This document shows, one piece after another, positions 1-7,385 of a stretch of DNA of 10,163 nt. The stretch's first letter is position 1. Each line of letters opens with the position of its first letter. Both the position numbers and the translations under genes were made by a program. The DNA comes from Treponema sp. (GTDB lineage Bacteria > Spirochaetota > Spirochaetia > Treponematales > Treponemataceae), in the NCBI GenBank assembly GCA_023231445.1, contig JALNVF010000118.1, positions 1 through 10,163 of the forward strand, written 5' to 3'. The notes below the pieces were generated by a model that worked only from the letters and a program-made list of their open reading frames with translations, had not been told where the DNA came from and searched no databases.

Positions 1-1
1 C

Positions 2-136
2 GGTACGCAGGAACTGTTTAAAATGATGCAGTATCTTGTGACAATAATAGTTCTTGTCGTTACAAGTATGCGCGACAAACGCGAAGATCAGCCGCCGGAA
101 AGTCTGGGTGTTCCGTATTTCCGGGAAGAACGGTGA
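2..136 (+). CDS. C-terminal fragment of an unidentified membrane protein (5' end outside the window)
   Basis: An open frame enters from the left edge and ends at TGA (134-136), giving 44 residues. It contains one strongly hydrophobic stretch (MMQYLVTIIVLVVTS, about residues 8-22) that looks like a last membrane helix. A short charged tail follows, rich in Arg, Glu, Asp and Pro and ending YFREER. By the positive-inside rule the basic residues right after the helix suggest a cytoplasmic tail, which is an inference. I do not recognise a family from so short a piece. It reads in the same direction as the following cluster, but a good promoter lies between them, so it is probably a separate unit. 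Confidence 0.5.
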   Translation, partial: GTQELFKMMQYLVTIIVLVVTSMRDKREDQPPESLGVPYFREER

Positions 137-156
137 AAACTTTATTTATAATTAAT

Positions 157-185
157 TTGCATAAGTAAGAATAGTGATATATAAT
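157..185 (+). promoter_or_regulatory. Sigma-70-type promoter of the SPFH-bactofilin cluster
   Basis: A -35 hexamer TTGCAT (157-162) is followed by a 17-bp spacer and a perfect -10 hexamer TATAAT (180-185). Transcription would start near 192, leaving about 28 nt of leader before the ATG at 220. That leader includes the AAGGAAG ribosome site at 206-212. The surroundings are very AT-rich. This is the only strong promoter I see before the six-gene cluster and is probably its main one. Confidence 0.65.
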
Positions 186-219
186 TTTCATATTGTATTT
201 AGAAAAAGGAAGTAAATAT

Positions 220-1410
220 ATGGCATTTATAGATATGGTTGAATGGCAACCGTCCAAAAATGATGTATTTGCATGGAAATTTCCGGATGACAATCTGAGT
301 ACGGCAACTCAGCTGATTGTACGTGAGAGTCAGGAAGCCGTTTTCTTTTCAAAGGGACAGATTCTGGGAAAATTCGGAGCGGGTAAGCATACGCTTTCTA
401 CTGAAAATCTGCCACTTTTGCGGAATTTCTTCGGGATACCTTTCGGCGGTAAAAATCCGTTTACGGCAGAAATATGGTTTGTCAATAAAGCTGCGCCTCT
501 TACAATAGACTGGAAAACGACCCCAATGCGCTTTATGGATCCGGATTACAGCCAGATGATTCCTCTGACAGCTCAGGGAAGATACGGTCTGAAAGTAAAA
601 GATGCAGAACGCTTTCTGGTAAAACTGGTCGGTACGCTTACCGAGTTTACTGCAAATCAACTGACCGATCATTTTCTTGGACCTTTAATTGCAAAGACGA
701 ATAGTTGTATTGTTTCCTATATGACGGCAAATCGTGTTGGTATTAATCAGATTGCGGCATACCTTGAGCAGCTGTCAAAATTTCTTGAATCGCCGCTGAA
801 AGAATTTTGGGAAGAATACGGTATGGAGCTAACCGGATTCTATATTACTTCCGTTGATCTTGATACATCTACTCCTGACGGTAAGAAAATCGCGGATGCG
901 TTGGCCGATCGCAGTGCACAGAATATTGCCGGTTATACATGGCAGCAGAAACAGTCTTTTGGCGTAGCAAACGAAGCTTTGACTGCCGGAGGCAATGTTG
1001 GTGTTCTGGGAGCGGTAATGATGACCGGTGCAATGGGAAATAACAGCGGTATGGGAGCGGCAATGATGCAGCCTCCTGCCGGAACGGGCGGCTATCCTTT
1101 TGGTGCAATGATGCAGGGGGGAAGTGCTCCTCTGAATCAGCGGAAGGAAGTTTTTTGTGCAAACTGTGCAAAAAAATATCCGGCAACTTCGAAATTCTGT
1201 CCATACTGCGGAAATCCGTATAATCCCTGTCCTGTCTGTGGAAGCGACAATCTGCGTACCGCAAAGCGGTGCGTGACTTGTGGTGCTGATTTAACAGGTT
1301 CCGGTACGGCAGCAGGAAATGTGACTGCAGGTCCTGTCTGTCCCCGTTGTGGCGCGGCTGTTCAGCCGGGGCTTAAATTCTGTCCAAACTGCGGAAATAA
1401 ATTAAGCTGA
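220..1410 (+). CDS. SPFH (stomatin/prohibitin-like) domain protein with three C-terminal zinc ribbons, YdjI/COG4260-like
   Basis: This 396-residue protein is an SPFH-domain scaffold of the YdjI type, also annotated as virion core-like protein. It has no signal peptide and no clear membrane helix. The N-terminal part (about 1-235) carries the family pattern, with an opening MAFIDMVEW, the stretch LIVRESQEAVFFSKGQIL (about 32-49) and a Gly-Lys-rich turn near 51-56. A Gly/Met/Ala-rich flexible linker spans about 256-308. The C-terminus has six CxxC pairs (C313/316, 327/330, 337/340, 351/354, 374/377, 388/391), enough for three zinc ribbons. I chose ATG 220 because AAGGAAG lies 7 nt upstream; an ATG at 193 lies at the predicted transcription start and has no ribosome site. 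SPFH proteins build detergent-resistant membrane patches. In B. subtilis, YdjI works with YdjG and YdjH to recruit the PspA homologue YdjF to the membrane. As first gene of the cluster it probably anchors the assembly. The family call is firm; the partner proteins are inferred. Confidence 0.88.
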   Translation: MAFIDMVEWQPSKNDVFAWKFPDDNLSTATQLIVRESQEAVFFSKGQILGKFGAGKHTLSTENLPLLRNFFGIPFGGKNPFTAEIWFVNKAAPLTIDWKTTPMRFMDPDYSQMIPLTAQGRYGLKVKDAERFLVKLVGTLTEFTANQLTDHFLGPLIAKTNSCIVSYMTANRVGINQIAAYLEQLSKFLESPLKEFWEEYGMELTGFYITSVDLDTSTPDGKKIADALADRSAQNIAGYTWQQKQSFGVANEALTAGGNVGVLGAVMMTGAMGNNSGMGAAMMQPPAGTGGYPFGAMMQGGSAPLNQRKEVFCANCAKKYPATSKFCPYCGNPYNPCPVCGSDNLRTAKRCVTCGADLTGSGTAAGNVTAGPVCPRCGAAVQPGLKFCPNCGNKLS

Positions 1411-1449
1411 TAGAAGCTTTTAACGCTTGCAGAACATGTCAGAGAGAAA

Positions 1450-1486
1450 CTGAATAATCAAAAGGAAATTAATCAGCAGTTTTTTT
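1450..1486 (+). terminator. Weak hairpin plus seven-T run between the SPFH gene and the rest of the cluster (possible attenuator)
   Basis: The arms CTGAATAAT (1450-1458) and ATTAATCAG (1468-1476) pair at 8 of 9 positions around a 9-nt loop. Three bases later comes a run of seven T (1480-1486). The layout is that of an intrinsic terminator, but the stem is AT-rich with a central A-A mismatch and would be weak. It may partly end transcription after the SPFH gene and lower expression of the genes behind it, or it may be chance in AT-rich DNA. Confidence 0.3.
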
Positions 1487-1519
1487 ATTATCGTTTTCGA
1501 ATATCCGGAGGAGATGGTT

Positions 1520-2236
1520 ATGACTCAAAAGCAATCTGTTATTTTGAAAAGTCTTTTATTTGTCGCCGGACTCGGCGTTATTGTGCTTGCATTTTTTTTA
1601 TTTAACAATACGACAGCCCTGCGCGATGCTGAATGGTATATGTGGATAAGCATTGTGATTATGTATCTTGTTTTTTTCTGTCCTTTTTTTCTTACCCGCA
1701 TTCACACGGAAAATACGGCTGAAAAAATGCCTTCTCTTACTATGATATGGTTCGGTGTTGTTTTTTTCATTATCGTTTCAACAGCTGTGACCGTCGTTGT
1801 TGTTTTGCTGCTTGTACCAGTCCGTGTTGCCGTTATTGTTGAATGTGTACTTGCCTTTTTGTTTGCAATCAATGTGTATTTCGGTTATTTTGCTTCTTCG
1901 CATGTCCATTATGTTGAACAGACAGAAACGCAGATGCTCAGTTCCATTAAAGAAATACGTGCTGCGATGGATCTTCTTGTTGCAAAGTCTTCTGCGTTGA
2001 ACGACGGATATTCAGCCGAGCGGGAAAAGCTTTCTTGTCTTGCCGAAGATGTCAAATATTTGTCGCCTGTACAAACCGGCTCTGCTGTCGATCTGGAACA
2101 GGAAATTCTTGAAAAAATAAATGTCGTTGGAGATGCATGCGGTATGGTACTTGACGGAAGCGACGGTTTGGAATTGAGAAAACAGCTTACCGCGCTTGAT
2201 ATGCTTATCAGGCAGCGGAAACTGATGAAAAACTAA
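1520..2236 (+). CDS. Four-helix integral membrane protein with cytoplasmic helical tail, unknown family
   Basis: The product has 238 residues. I see four hydrophobic segments at about residues 9-28, 41-60, 75-98 and 102-123. The loops between them are short and contain few charges apart from LTRIHTENTAEK. Residues 130-238 are hydrophilic and probably helical (SIKEIRAAMDLLVAKS, LEQEILEKINVV, LRKQLTALDMLIRQRKLMK). With four helices both ends would lie in the cytoplasm, which is an inference. ATG 1520 is chosen over ATG 1514 because GGAGGAG (1507-1513) sits 6 nt before 1520 but directly abuts 1514. It follows the SPFH gene by 109 nt, with a possible weak attenuator in the gap. No catalytic or transport motif is visible and I cannot name the family. 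Its place suggests a membrane anchor for the neighbouring SPFH and coiled-coil proteins. Confidence 0.8.
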   Translation: MTQKQSVILKSLLFVAGLGVIVLAFFLFNNTTALRDAEWYMWISIVIMYLVFFCPFFLTRIHTENTAEKMPSLTMIWFGVVFFIIVSTAVTVVVVLLLVPVRVAVIVECVLAFLFAINVYFGYFASSHVHYVEQTETQMLSSIKEIRAAMDLLVAKSSALNDGYSAEREKLSCLAEDVKYLSPVQTGSAVDLEQEILEKINVVGDACGMVLDGSDGLELRKQLTALDMLIRQRKLMKN

Positions 2237-2305
2237 TAAAGAGTTCCCCGAAAGTCTTTTCTGGTTTCCGGAGTTTCTTAAATTTATTTTACGGAGGGTA
2301 TCTTT

Positions 2306-4333
2306 GTGACTGGTAAGGTATTTCCAGAGTCTGCAAATCTGTATCAGGATGAAGCAAAAATTTTGTTTGATTACTACAGAAAAGCTGCTGAAAAAATTGT
2401 AACAGAAGAAAAAGAGCTTGAGGCGAAAATTACAACGACAGAAGATGAAATTGCAACAGCACAGAAAACAAAGTTGCTATTATTTATTCTAACCTGTGTT
2501 TTCGGTGGTTTGGGAGCGGCCGGCATTGTTTTCGGAATTATAAGACAGGTGATCGAATCAGGCGGTAGTGTTTTTTTTGTGACAGGTGCTGCCTTTTTTG
2601 TTGCGGCAGTCATTTCTTTTATTAAAATGCTGAAAGCAAAAAAAACAATCGGACAGGGTGAGTCCAGAAAAAAAGGATTTGGTGAAGCAAAGGATGCTGT
2701 CAGACGGGATTATAAGGTAACGAAACTTGGTGTTGCGTATGTTCCAGTTGCAACAAGCGTGCCGTTTGAAGGGAAATTTTTTGTTGTTGACCATACAGGC
2801 GGTATGGATAATACGGAGTTTTCTCTTTCCGTCCTGCATAAACCGCAGGAATTTCAGCAGGCTCTTACTGATCTTGAGAACGGTATTGAGAAAGTTCCGG
2901 CAGTTGAATCAAACGAATGTGCAGAACAGATTGATACAAGCGATTACAGTTTAAGCATGCAGAATGTAACAATGCATGATTATGTCGGTAATATTGACCG
3001 TCAGGTACGGAATATCAGCTATCTGCTCGGAGACAACGACAGTGTTTCCGTCGCACTGCCCGTCATTCCTCCTGAAAGCGAAGAAGATAAATTTATTACT
3101 GAATATGCGACGACTGAAACAAACGGTAAACCTGTTGTAAGAGTGTTTAATATTGACGGTTACAACGACAAACTTACTACGTTTTCCAAGCTGAATAATA
3201 TGAAGAAAGAGCTTGAGAAACGCGGAAATGAAGACAATATCGAATATTTCAAAAAATTAATAAAAAAACTCGGAGAATCCGTTCAAATCATTTCAAAAGT
3301 CAAAACTAATTCATTAAGTAAATTTCTTGAATATGAAAACATGATATTTTCGGCTGTACTGAAGGCGGGTTACAATCAGTATTCTCCTGTTCTGGAGGCA
3401 GAAGAAATAGGACGGATCCGCGAGGCAAGCTTTAATTTTCAGGATAGTGTCGACGATTATAAGCCTTTCCATCTGAAGGCAAGTTCCCGCGTCAAATACG
3501 ATTTATTCAGCGGAGCATGGATTGCCGAGGATAACAGTCGCACGAGTATGCCGTTCGGTATGAATCAGATTCAGGAAGAAGTGCTTATGCCGGTAATTAA
3601 TAATCTGATGAATGAAACGCGCATTGAGCGTCTGAAAATCTATAATAATATTAAAGATCAGAAAATGCATTACCTTAATGAATGGAATAAAGATGTGGAA
3701 GATGCATTCCGCGACAACAGAAAAACAGGAAATGATTTGATTACGCAGATAACCAATGCGTATGCTGAATACAATACTGCATATCAGACATATACTTCTT
3801 ATAAAGCTACACAGGATTCATTGAAAAAAACAGGAAATATGGCCGACAGCGAAGTACAGGAAAAAGATAATGCTGCAGAGCAGATTGCCGGTTTTGAAGT
3901 GCAGGCACAGCAGTGTAATAAAACAAATGAAGAATTTCAGCAGTATATGGACCGGCTTCAGGATGATATTACAGCCAAGTCGGAACAGTTCGGTCATATC
4001 GAGTATTACGAAGCATCATTGCGTGATTCAGAACCACGGGATTTTGCACGCTCACAGGATCCGGAAAATATGCAGGCTCTTGATGAGCGCCGAAAACGTC
4101 TTATTCCTGTCAACAGTTACTATGCCATGTATGCAAAAATTCCTCCTGCACCTCAGATTGATCCAAAATTGATGGATGACTTTACAATAAATCTTGAACA
4201 GAAGGCTTCTGAAGATCTTTCTTCTATTACTGACAGGGAAACTGCTGTGGAGCAGAAAGAGACGGAAGACAAAGCAGATTCCTCTTCAGCCGGTACTCCT
4301 GCGGAAGACGATACAACGTCTGGCGGAGAGTAA
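2306..4333 (+). CDS. Large membrane-anchored helical/coiled-coil protein with acidic C-terminal tail, unknown family
   Basis: The 675-residue product starts at GTG, with GGAGGG (2293-2298) 7 nt upstream. A charged, helical N-terminus (about 15-55, EEKELEAKITTTEDEI) leads into two hydrophobic helices at about 57-79 and 88-109, joined by a short loop, forming a membrane hairpin. After a basic stretch (about 110-135) comes a mixed alpha/beta region with LGVAYVPVATSVPFEGKFFV near 141-160. A helical region near 275-325 is rich in Lys and Glu. Residues about 430-580 are long, polar and helical, typical of a coiled coil. The end (about 631-675) is Glu/Asp/Ser-rich and probably disordered. I see no nucleotide-binding or protease motif and do not recognise the family. 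It lies 69 nt after the membrane protein gene and only 2 nt before the next gene. It may act as the central scaffold or tether of the complex, by position and shape only. Confidence 0.82.
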   Translation: MTGKVFPESANLYQDEAKILFDYYRKAAEKIVTEEKELEAKITTTEDEIATAQKTKLLLFILTCVFGGLGAAGIVFGIIRQVIESGGSVFFVTGAAFFVAAVISFIKMLKAKKTIGQGESRKKGFGEAKDAVRRDYKVTKLGVAYVPVATSVPFEGKFFVVDHTGGMDNTEFSLSVLHKPQEFQQALTDLENGIEKVPAVESNECAEQIDTSDYSLSMQNVTMHDYVGNIDRQVRNISYLLGDNDSVSVALPVIPPESEEDKFITEYATTETNGKPVVRVFNIDGYNDKLTTFSKLNNMKKELEKRGNEDNIEYFKKLIKKLGESVQIISKVKTNSLSKFLEYENMIFSAVLKAGYNQYSPVLEAEEIGRIREASFNFQDSVDDYKPFHLKASSRVKYDLFSGAWIAEDNSRTSMPFGMNQIQEEVLMPVINNLMNETRIERLKIYNNIKDQKMHYLNEWNKDVEDAFRDNRKTGNDLITQITNAYAEYNTAYQTYTSYKATQDSLKKTGNMADSEVQEKDNAAEQIAGFEVQAQQCNKTNEEFQQYMDRLQDDITAKSEQFGHIEYYEASLRDSEPRDFARSQDPENMQALDERRKRLIPVNSYYAMYAKIPPAPQIDPKLMDDFTINLEQKASEDLSSITDRETAVEQKETEDKADSSSAGTPAEDDTTSGGE

Positions 4334-4335
4334 AT

Positions 4336-5268
4336 ATGGCAAATTTTAATGTTACAATTGATACGCAGCCGATGGCTCAATCAATTGATACTGTAAACGG
4401 TCATGTGGAAAACGTTACCGGCGCTGTCGTAGCTATGCAGAGTGCTGTCGTAGCGGAAGAACTTTCTGCATCCAGGCAGATATGCTCGAATGTTGATAAC
4501 GGCTTTTTCATTCTGATGAAGTCTCAACTCAGCCAGAAAATAGCGTCCTGCTCAAGCATTATGAGCAGTAAGCTTATGCTGATGAAAAAGTTCCGGAGCG
4601 ATATACTGCATATTCAGGTCGTTATGCAGGAAGATTACAACAGAATCTGCAGGCGGTATCACCTACAATTTATTGCGCTTGACAAGGCTCTTGAAGCACG
4701 CATACGGGAACTTGATCGAGCTGCCATGGAAATTGCGGCGATGCAGAAGCGGATGTTCGGAAAATTGCGCGATGACAGCAGCTGTACGATTTGCTATGAC
4801 TATGATACACAGTTTGCCTCAGAAAAATCTGTTACGGCGAAAGTCAAAAGGAAGACAGAAAAAGCGCTTGATGCAATGACGTGTGATGTTGAAGAAAGTA
4901 TCATGTATAATAGGAAAGTCGGACATATTCTTAGAAATTCGATAATTCCTGCAAAAGAAGAGGTGTATATACCTGTAGTGCTTGCCGAGACGGACAGTAT
5001 GTATGATACGGCGAATAAAGTAAGCAGTGTGTATACTGCGGATACCGGGATTTTTTCAAATGCGGATGAAGTCTCGAATCAGGTTCAAAGCAGCCTTCCT
5101 TCTTTTAGATGGACCCCTGTTGCAAAAGAGGAACACGATCAGGTACAGAATGCATTTATGCAGAGGTGCAGCTCCTCAAAAATTGACGACCGGGTTACAA
5201 AGGAGATGATCAGACTTTTCAATGAATCGTCATGGGCAGTCCCCGTATCGGATGGAGGCTCTCAATGA
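4336..5268 (+). CDS. Helical protein, first member of a tandem paralogous pair, unknown function
   Basis: The 310-residue soluble product has no signal peptide or membrane helix. It starts 2 nt after the previous stop, with GGAGAG (4325-4330) inside the end of that gene, so the two are probably translationally coupled. It aligns with the next protein over most of its length. Shared blocks are NGFF.L.KS..SQ..AS (from N55), VMQ.DY.R...RY (from V96), LD...  R..ELD..A.E, and IPVV.AE (from I212). The middle (about 60-180) is Lys/Arg/Glu-rich and helical. It contains several cysteines (for example CSS, CTICYD, MTCD) that are not arranged as a clear zinc site. It lacks the Ser-rich leader of its paralogue. 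I know of no function for this family. The pair could form hetero-oligomers inside the membrane-linked assembly. Confidence 0.82.
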   Translation: MANFNVTIDTQPMAQSIDTVNGHVENVTGAVVAMQSAVVAEELSASRQICSNVDNGFFILMKSQLSQKIASCSSIMSSKLMLMKKFRSDILHIQVVMQEDYNRICRRYHLQFIALDKALEARIRELDRAAMEIAAMQKRMFGKLRDDSSCTICYDYDTQFASEKSVTAKVKRKTEKALDAMTCDVEESIMYNRKVGHILRNSIIPAKEEVYIPVVLAETDSMYDTANKVSSVYTADTGIFSNADEVSNQVQSSLPSFRWTPVAKEEHDQVQNAFMQRCSSSKIDDRVTKEMIRLFNESSWAVPVSDGGSQ

Positions 5269-6338
5269 GCTATTCCAAATCCGTTCATGGATCCGTTTCT
5301 TACAGTGAAACTGTGAGCATGTCATACCCCGCAAGTGAACACGGGGGGTCCGTATCGAAAACAGTAAGTGGTTCAATACCTGTTGATATTATGGTGCATG
5401 TTGATACAGCTCCTTTTGACAGAAGTGTTGACAGATGCAACGGACAAATAAAAGGTCTATCCGGTTCTGTCGTTGCTATGAATGCTGCTCAGTGTGCTGT
5501 AATCAGGCAGAGAGGCAGCGATATTTCCGCACACGTAACCAACGGTTTTTTCACGCTGATTAAATCGGAAATTTCGCAGGATATGGCTTCGCTGTTCAGC
5601 CGGATAAATTCAGGTATAGGATTGATTCTTGAAAAGACGAAACAGGTAAAGAAGCAACAATTAGTCATGCAGGATGACTATTCACGGACAAAAACCCGTT
5701 ACGTGAAGATTTTCAGTGATCTTGATGAAGAATGCCGCAGGAGCATAGTAGAACTTGATAAAAAAGCTTTTGAACTTTCTCAGCACGTACAGCATGAGCA
5801 GTTATTCGGGCAGGAATCAAAGCAGACTGCTTTTTTAGTTACAGGCGCGAATGACGGCAGTATCGTAAACCAGCAGCTTTCGACAGCGAGTTTGTACAGT
5901 AAAACGGCCGGGGTACTTCAGGATCTTGCAAAAAATGTCAATCAGCAGCTTATATATGCACATCAGCTTGATTCTATATTGTATAAGGCAGGTTGTGAGG
6001 GACTTGAATCTGTGTGTATTCCTGTGGTATATGCCGAATTATCTGATATGTCGTCTACAGGGACGAAAAATGCCGTTTGTTATGTAAGCCGGGCCTGTGA
6101 AGGAAAAGAAATTTCAGAACAGATCACAAAGGCGGTTCAGAAATATTTCACGTCGCAATCTGACGGATGGGGTATTCCCGGAAAGACGGAAGAAGAGCTT
6201 GTGACGGCTTCGTTTAATAAACTTGCAGAAAAAATGCTTACGGAAGATGAACAGCGCGGTAATACCGACGGAAAACGCATTTATGATATGATTATGCAAC
6301 TTCGCAGTCAGTCGGGAATTAAGGTAAATCACGAGTAA
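5265..6338 (+). CDS. Helical protein, second paralogue, with serine-rich repetitive N-terminal extension
   Basis: The 357-residue product begins at ATG 5265, overlapping the previous stop in an ATGA, with GGAGG (5254-5258) 6 nt upstream. An in-frame ATG at 5232 would lie deep in the preceding gene without a ribosome site. Residues 1-40 are an extension absent from the paralogue. They are built of alternating Ser, aromatic and Val residues (SYSKSV, SVSYSETVS, MSYPASEHGGSVS, KTVSGS), as expected for beta-strand repeats. The shared body follows at a constant offset of 38 residues, with NGFF at 93, VMQDDYSR at 134 and IPVVYAE at 252. The C-terminus is helical and charged. There is no membrane segment. 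Tight coupling to the first paralogue suggests balanced synthesis and a joint complex; the function is unknown. Confidence 0.84.
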   Translation: MSYSKSVHGSVSYSETVSMSYPASEHGGSVSKTVSGSIPVDIMVHVDTAPFDRSVDRCNGQIKGLSGSVVAMNAAQCAVIRQRGSDISAHVTNGFFTLIKSEISQDMASLFSRINSGIGLILEKTKQVKKQQLVMQDDYSRTKTRYVKIFSDLDEECRRSIVELDKKAFELSQHVQHEQLFGQESKQTAFLVTGANDGSIVNQQLSTASLYSKTAGVLQDLAKNVNQQLIYAHQLDSILYKAGCEGLESVCIPVVYAELSDMSSTGTKNAVCYVSRACEGKEISEQITKAVQKYFTSQSDGWGIPGKTEEELVTASFNKLAEKMLTEDEQRGNTDGKRIYDMIMQLRSQSGIKVNHE

Positions 6339-6360
6339 TGAGAATTAATGGAGTAAAATT

Positions 6361-7338
6361 ATGAAAGAGTTGAAAGATATAAATATGGGTTCAAATATGG
6401 TGATGCTTAAGGATAACAGGGTGACTTCAAGCATCCTGCCGAAGAATACTGCTGAACTCGAACAAAATATTACAGTCAACGGAGATGTGATTGTTGAGGG
6501 CGCTGTCTATACGAACAATCTCGAAATTAATAATGGTCCTGCAGAATTTAAAGGAGCGGTTTTTGCCAATCACGAACTGCATATAAAGAACGACAGTACG
6601 AAACTTGTCTTTTTTTATAAAGCGGTTGCCAGTTCAAGCAGTGTTGCGGCGTTGTTGATTAATGGAGATTGTATTTTCGGTTCCGATATTAATGCACCTT
6701 CGGTAAAGCTTAAAAATTGTTTTATCTGCGGATCAATTTACGGGACGGAAGTGCAGCTAGAAAATTGTACAGTACTGGGAGGTGTTTTCGCTTCAAAAAC
6801 GTTTTCTTTACAGAACTGCATTATCGGTACGTTCAATGCACCGGAAGTGAATGCAGGCGGTATCAATTATTTTTTATATCCAACGGCGTTTTCAGTGGAA
6901 CCGATAACGCTGCTTCCCGGTACTGAATTCTGGAATCTTGCGCTTGCCGATCTTGGCTCAATATATAAGGGAGAACAGGAACGCGCTAATACCGGTAAAA
7001 TCCGTGTTGATATGCAGAACGATACGCAGCGCACCGTTCTGTCCGATGAGACGGGAGCAAAATTTTTGGTGAACAGCTACAGCGTTGCAGGTCGTGTACT
7101 TGTAAGCGATCTGATTGATTTTGACAAACTGGAGAATCACTTTCTGATTATTTCCGCAGGTCTGGGGTCTCAGATACTAAAACAGTATTCACTTACAAAG
7201 TCAAACGGAGAGAAGGGACCGGAACTTTCTATACAAAATATAGCTTCTTTCTTTTTTAAAATTCTCGATGGCAGCCAGCAGGTTCAGGAAATAAGCGGAG
7301 AAATATCGTTTGATGAGTTGAAAAAGAAATTTGAATAG
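6361..7338 (+). CDS. Bactofilin-like polymer-forming beta-helix protein
   Basis: The 325-residue product starts at ATG 6361, 22 nt after the previous stop, with GGAG (6350-6353) 7 nt upstream. From about residue 30 to 165 it shows short alternating hydrophobic/glycine strands typical of right-handed beta-helices and bactofilins, such as NITVNGDVIVEGAVYTNNLE. The rung pattern repeats every 16-17 residues. Cysteines recur at matching places (C104, C120, C136, C153), mostly preceded by Asn and followed two to three residues on by Gly. The C-terminal half (about 200-325) is a separate non-repetitive domain with charged patches, longer than in ordinary bactofilins, which are mostly 100-200 residues. 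Bactofilins self-assemble into filaments at the membrane and scaffold envelope proteins. Here it is the last gene of the cluster and could give the assembly a polymer platform. The fold call is fairly sure; bactofilin membership is likely but not certain. Confidence 0.75.
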   Translation: MKELKDINMGSNMVMLKDNRVTSSILPKNTAELEQNITVNGDVIVEGAVYTNNLEINNGPAEFKGAVFANHELHIKNDSTKLVFFYKAVASSSSVAALLINGDCIFGSDINAPSVKLKNCFICGSIYGTEVQLENCTVLGGVFASKTFSLQNCIIGTFNAPEVNAGGINYFLYPTAFSVEPITLLPGTEFWNLALADLGSIYKGEQERANTGKIRVDMQNDTQRTVLSDETGAKFLVNSYSVAGRVLVSDLIDFDKLENHFLIISAGLGSQILKQYSLTKSNGEKGPELSIQNIASFFFKILDGSQQVQEISGEISFDELKKKFE

Positions 7339-7385
7339 ACTTTCAGGAAATTCTTTTTGATAATAAGGGCGTCTACTTAAATATC

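Noticed and set aside
193..219. Upstream ATG extending the SPFH protein by nine residues
   Set aside because: It lies at the predicted transcription start and has no ribosome site, while ATG 220 has AAGGAAG at good spacing and gives the usual family N-terminus.
869..1264. Minus-strand open frame opposite the SPFH gene
   Set aside because: Basic, composition-biased translation with no ribosome site, fully covered by a well-supported gene on the other strand.
1514..1519. ATG two codons upstream as start of the four-helix membrane protein
   Set aside because: The GGAGGAG ribosome site directly abuts it with no spacing; ATG 1520 has a spacing of 6 nt.
2247..2271. Imperfect hairpin between the membrane protein and the 675-residue protein
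   Set aside because: Only about six pairs with a bulge and no T-run, well within chance for this AT-rich gap.
5232..5264. Upstream ATG for the second paralogue
   Set aside because: It lies within the first paralogue's end without a ribosome site; ATG 5265 has GGAGG at 6 nt and the typical ATGA overlap.
6339..6365. Eight-codon ATG...TGA mini-frame overlapping the stop of the second paralogue and the start of the bactofilin-like gene
   Set aside because: No ribosome site of its own and too short to support; the ATG next to the TAA is probably chance.
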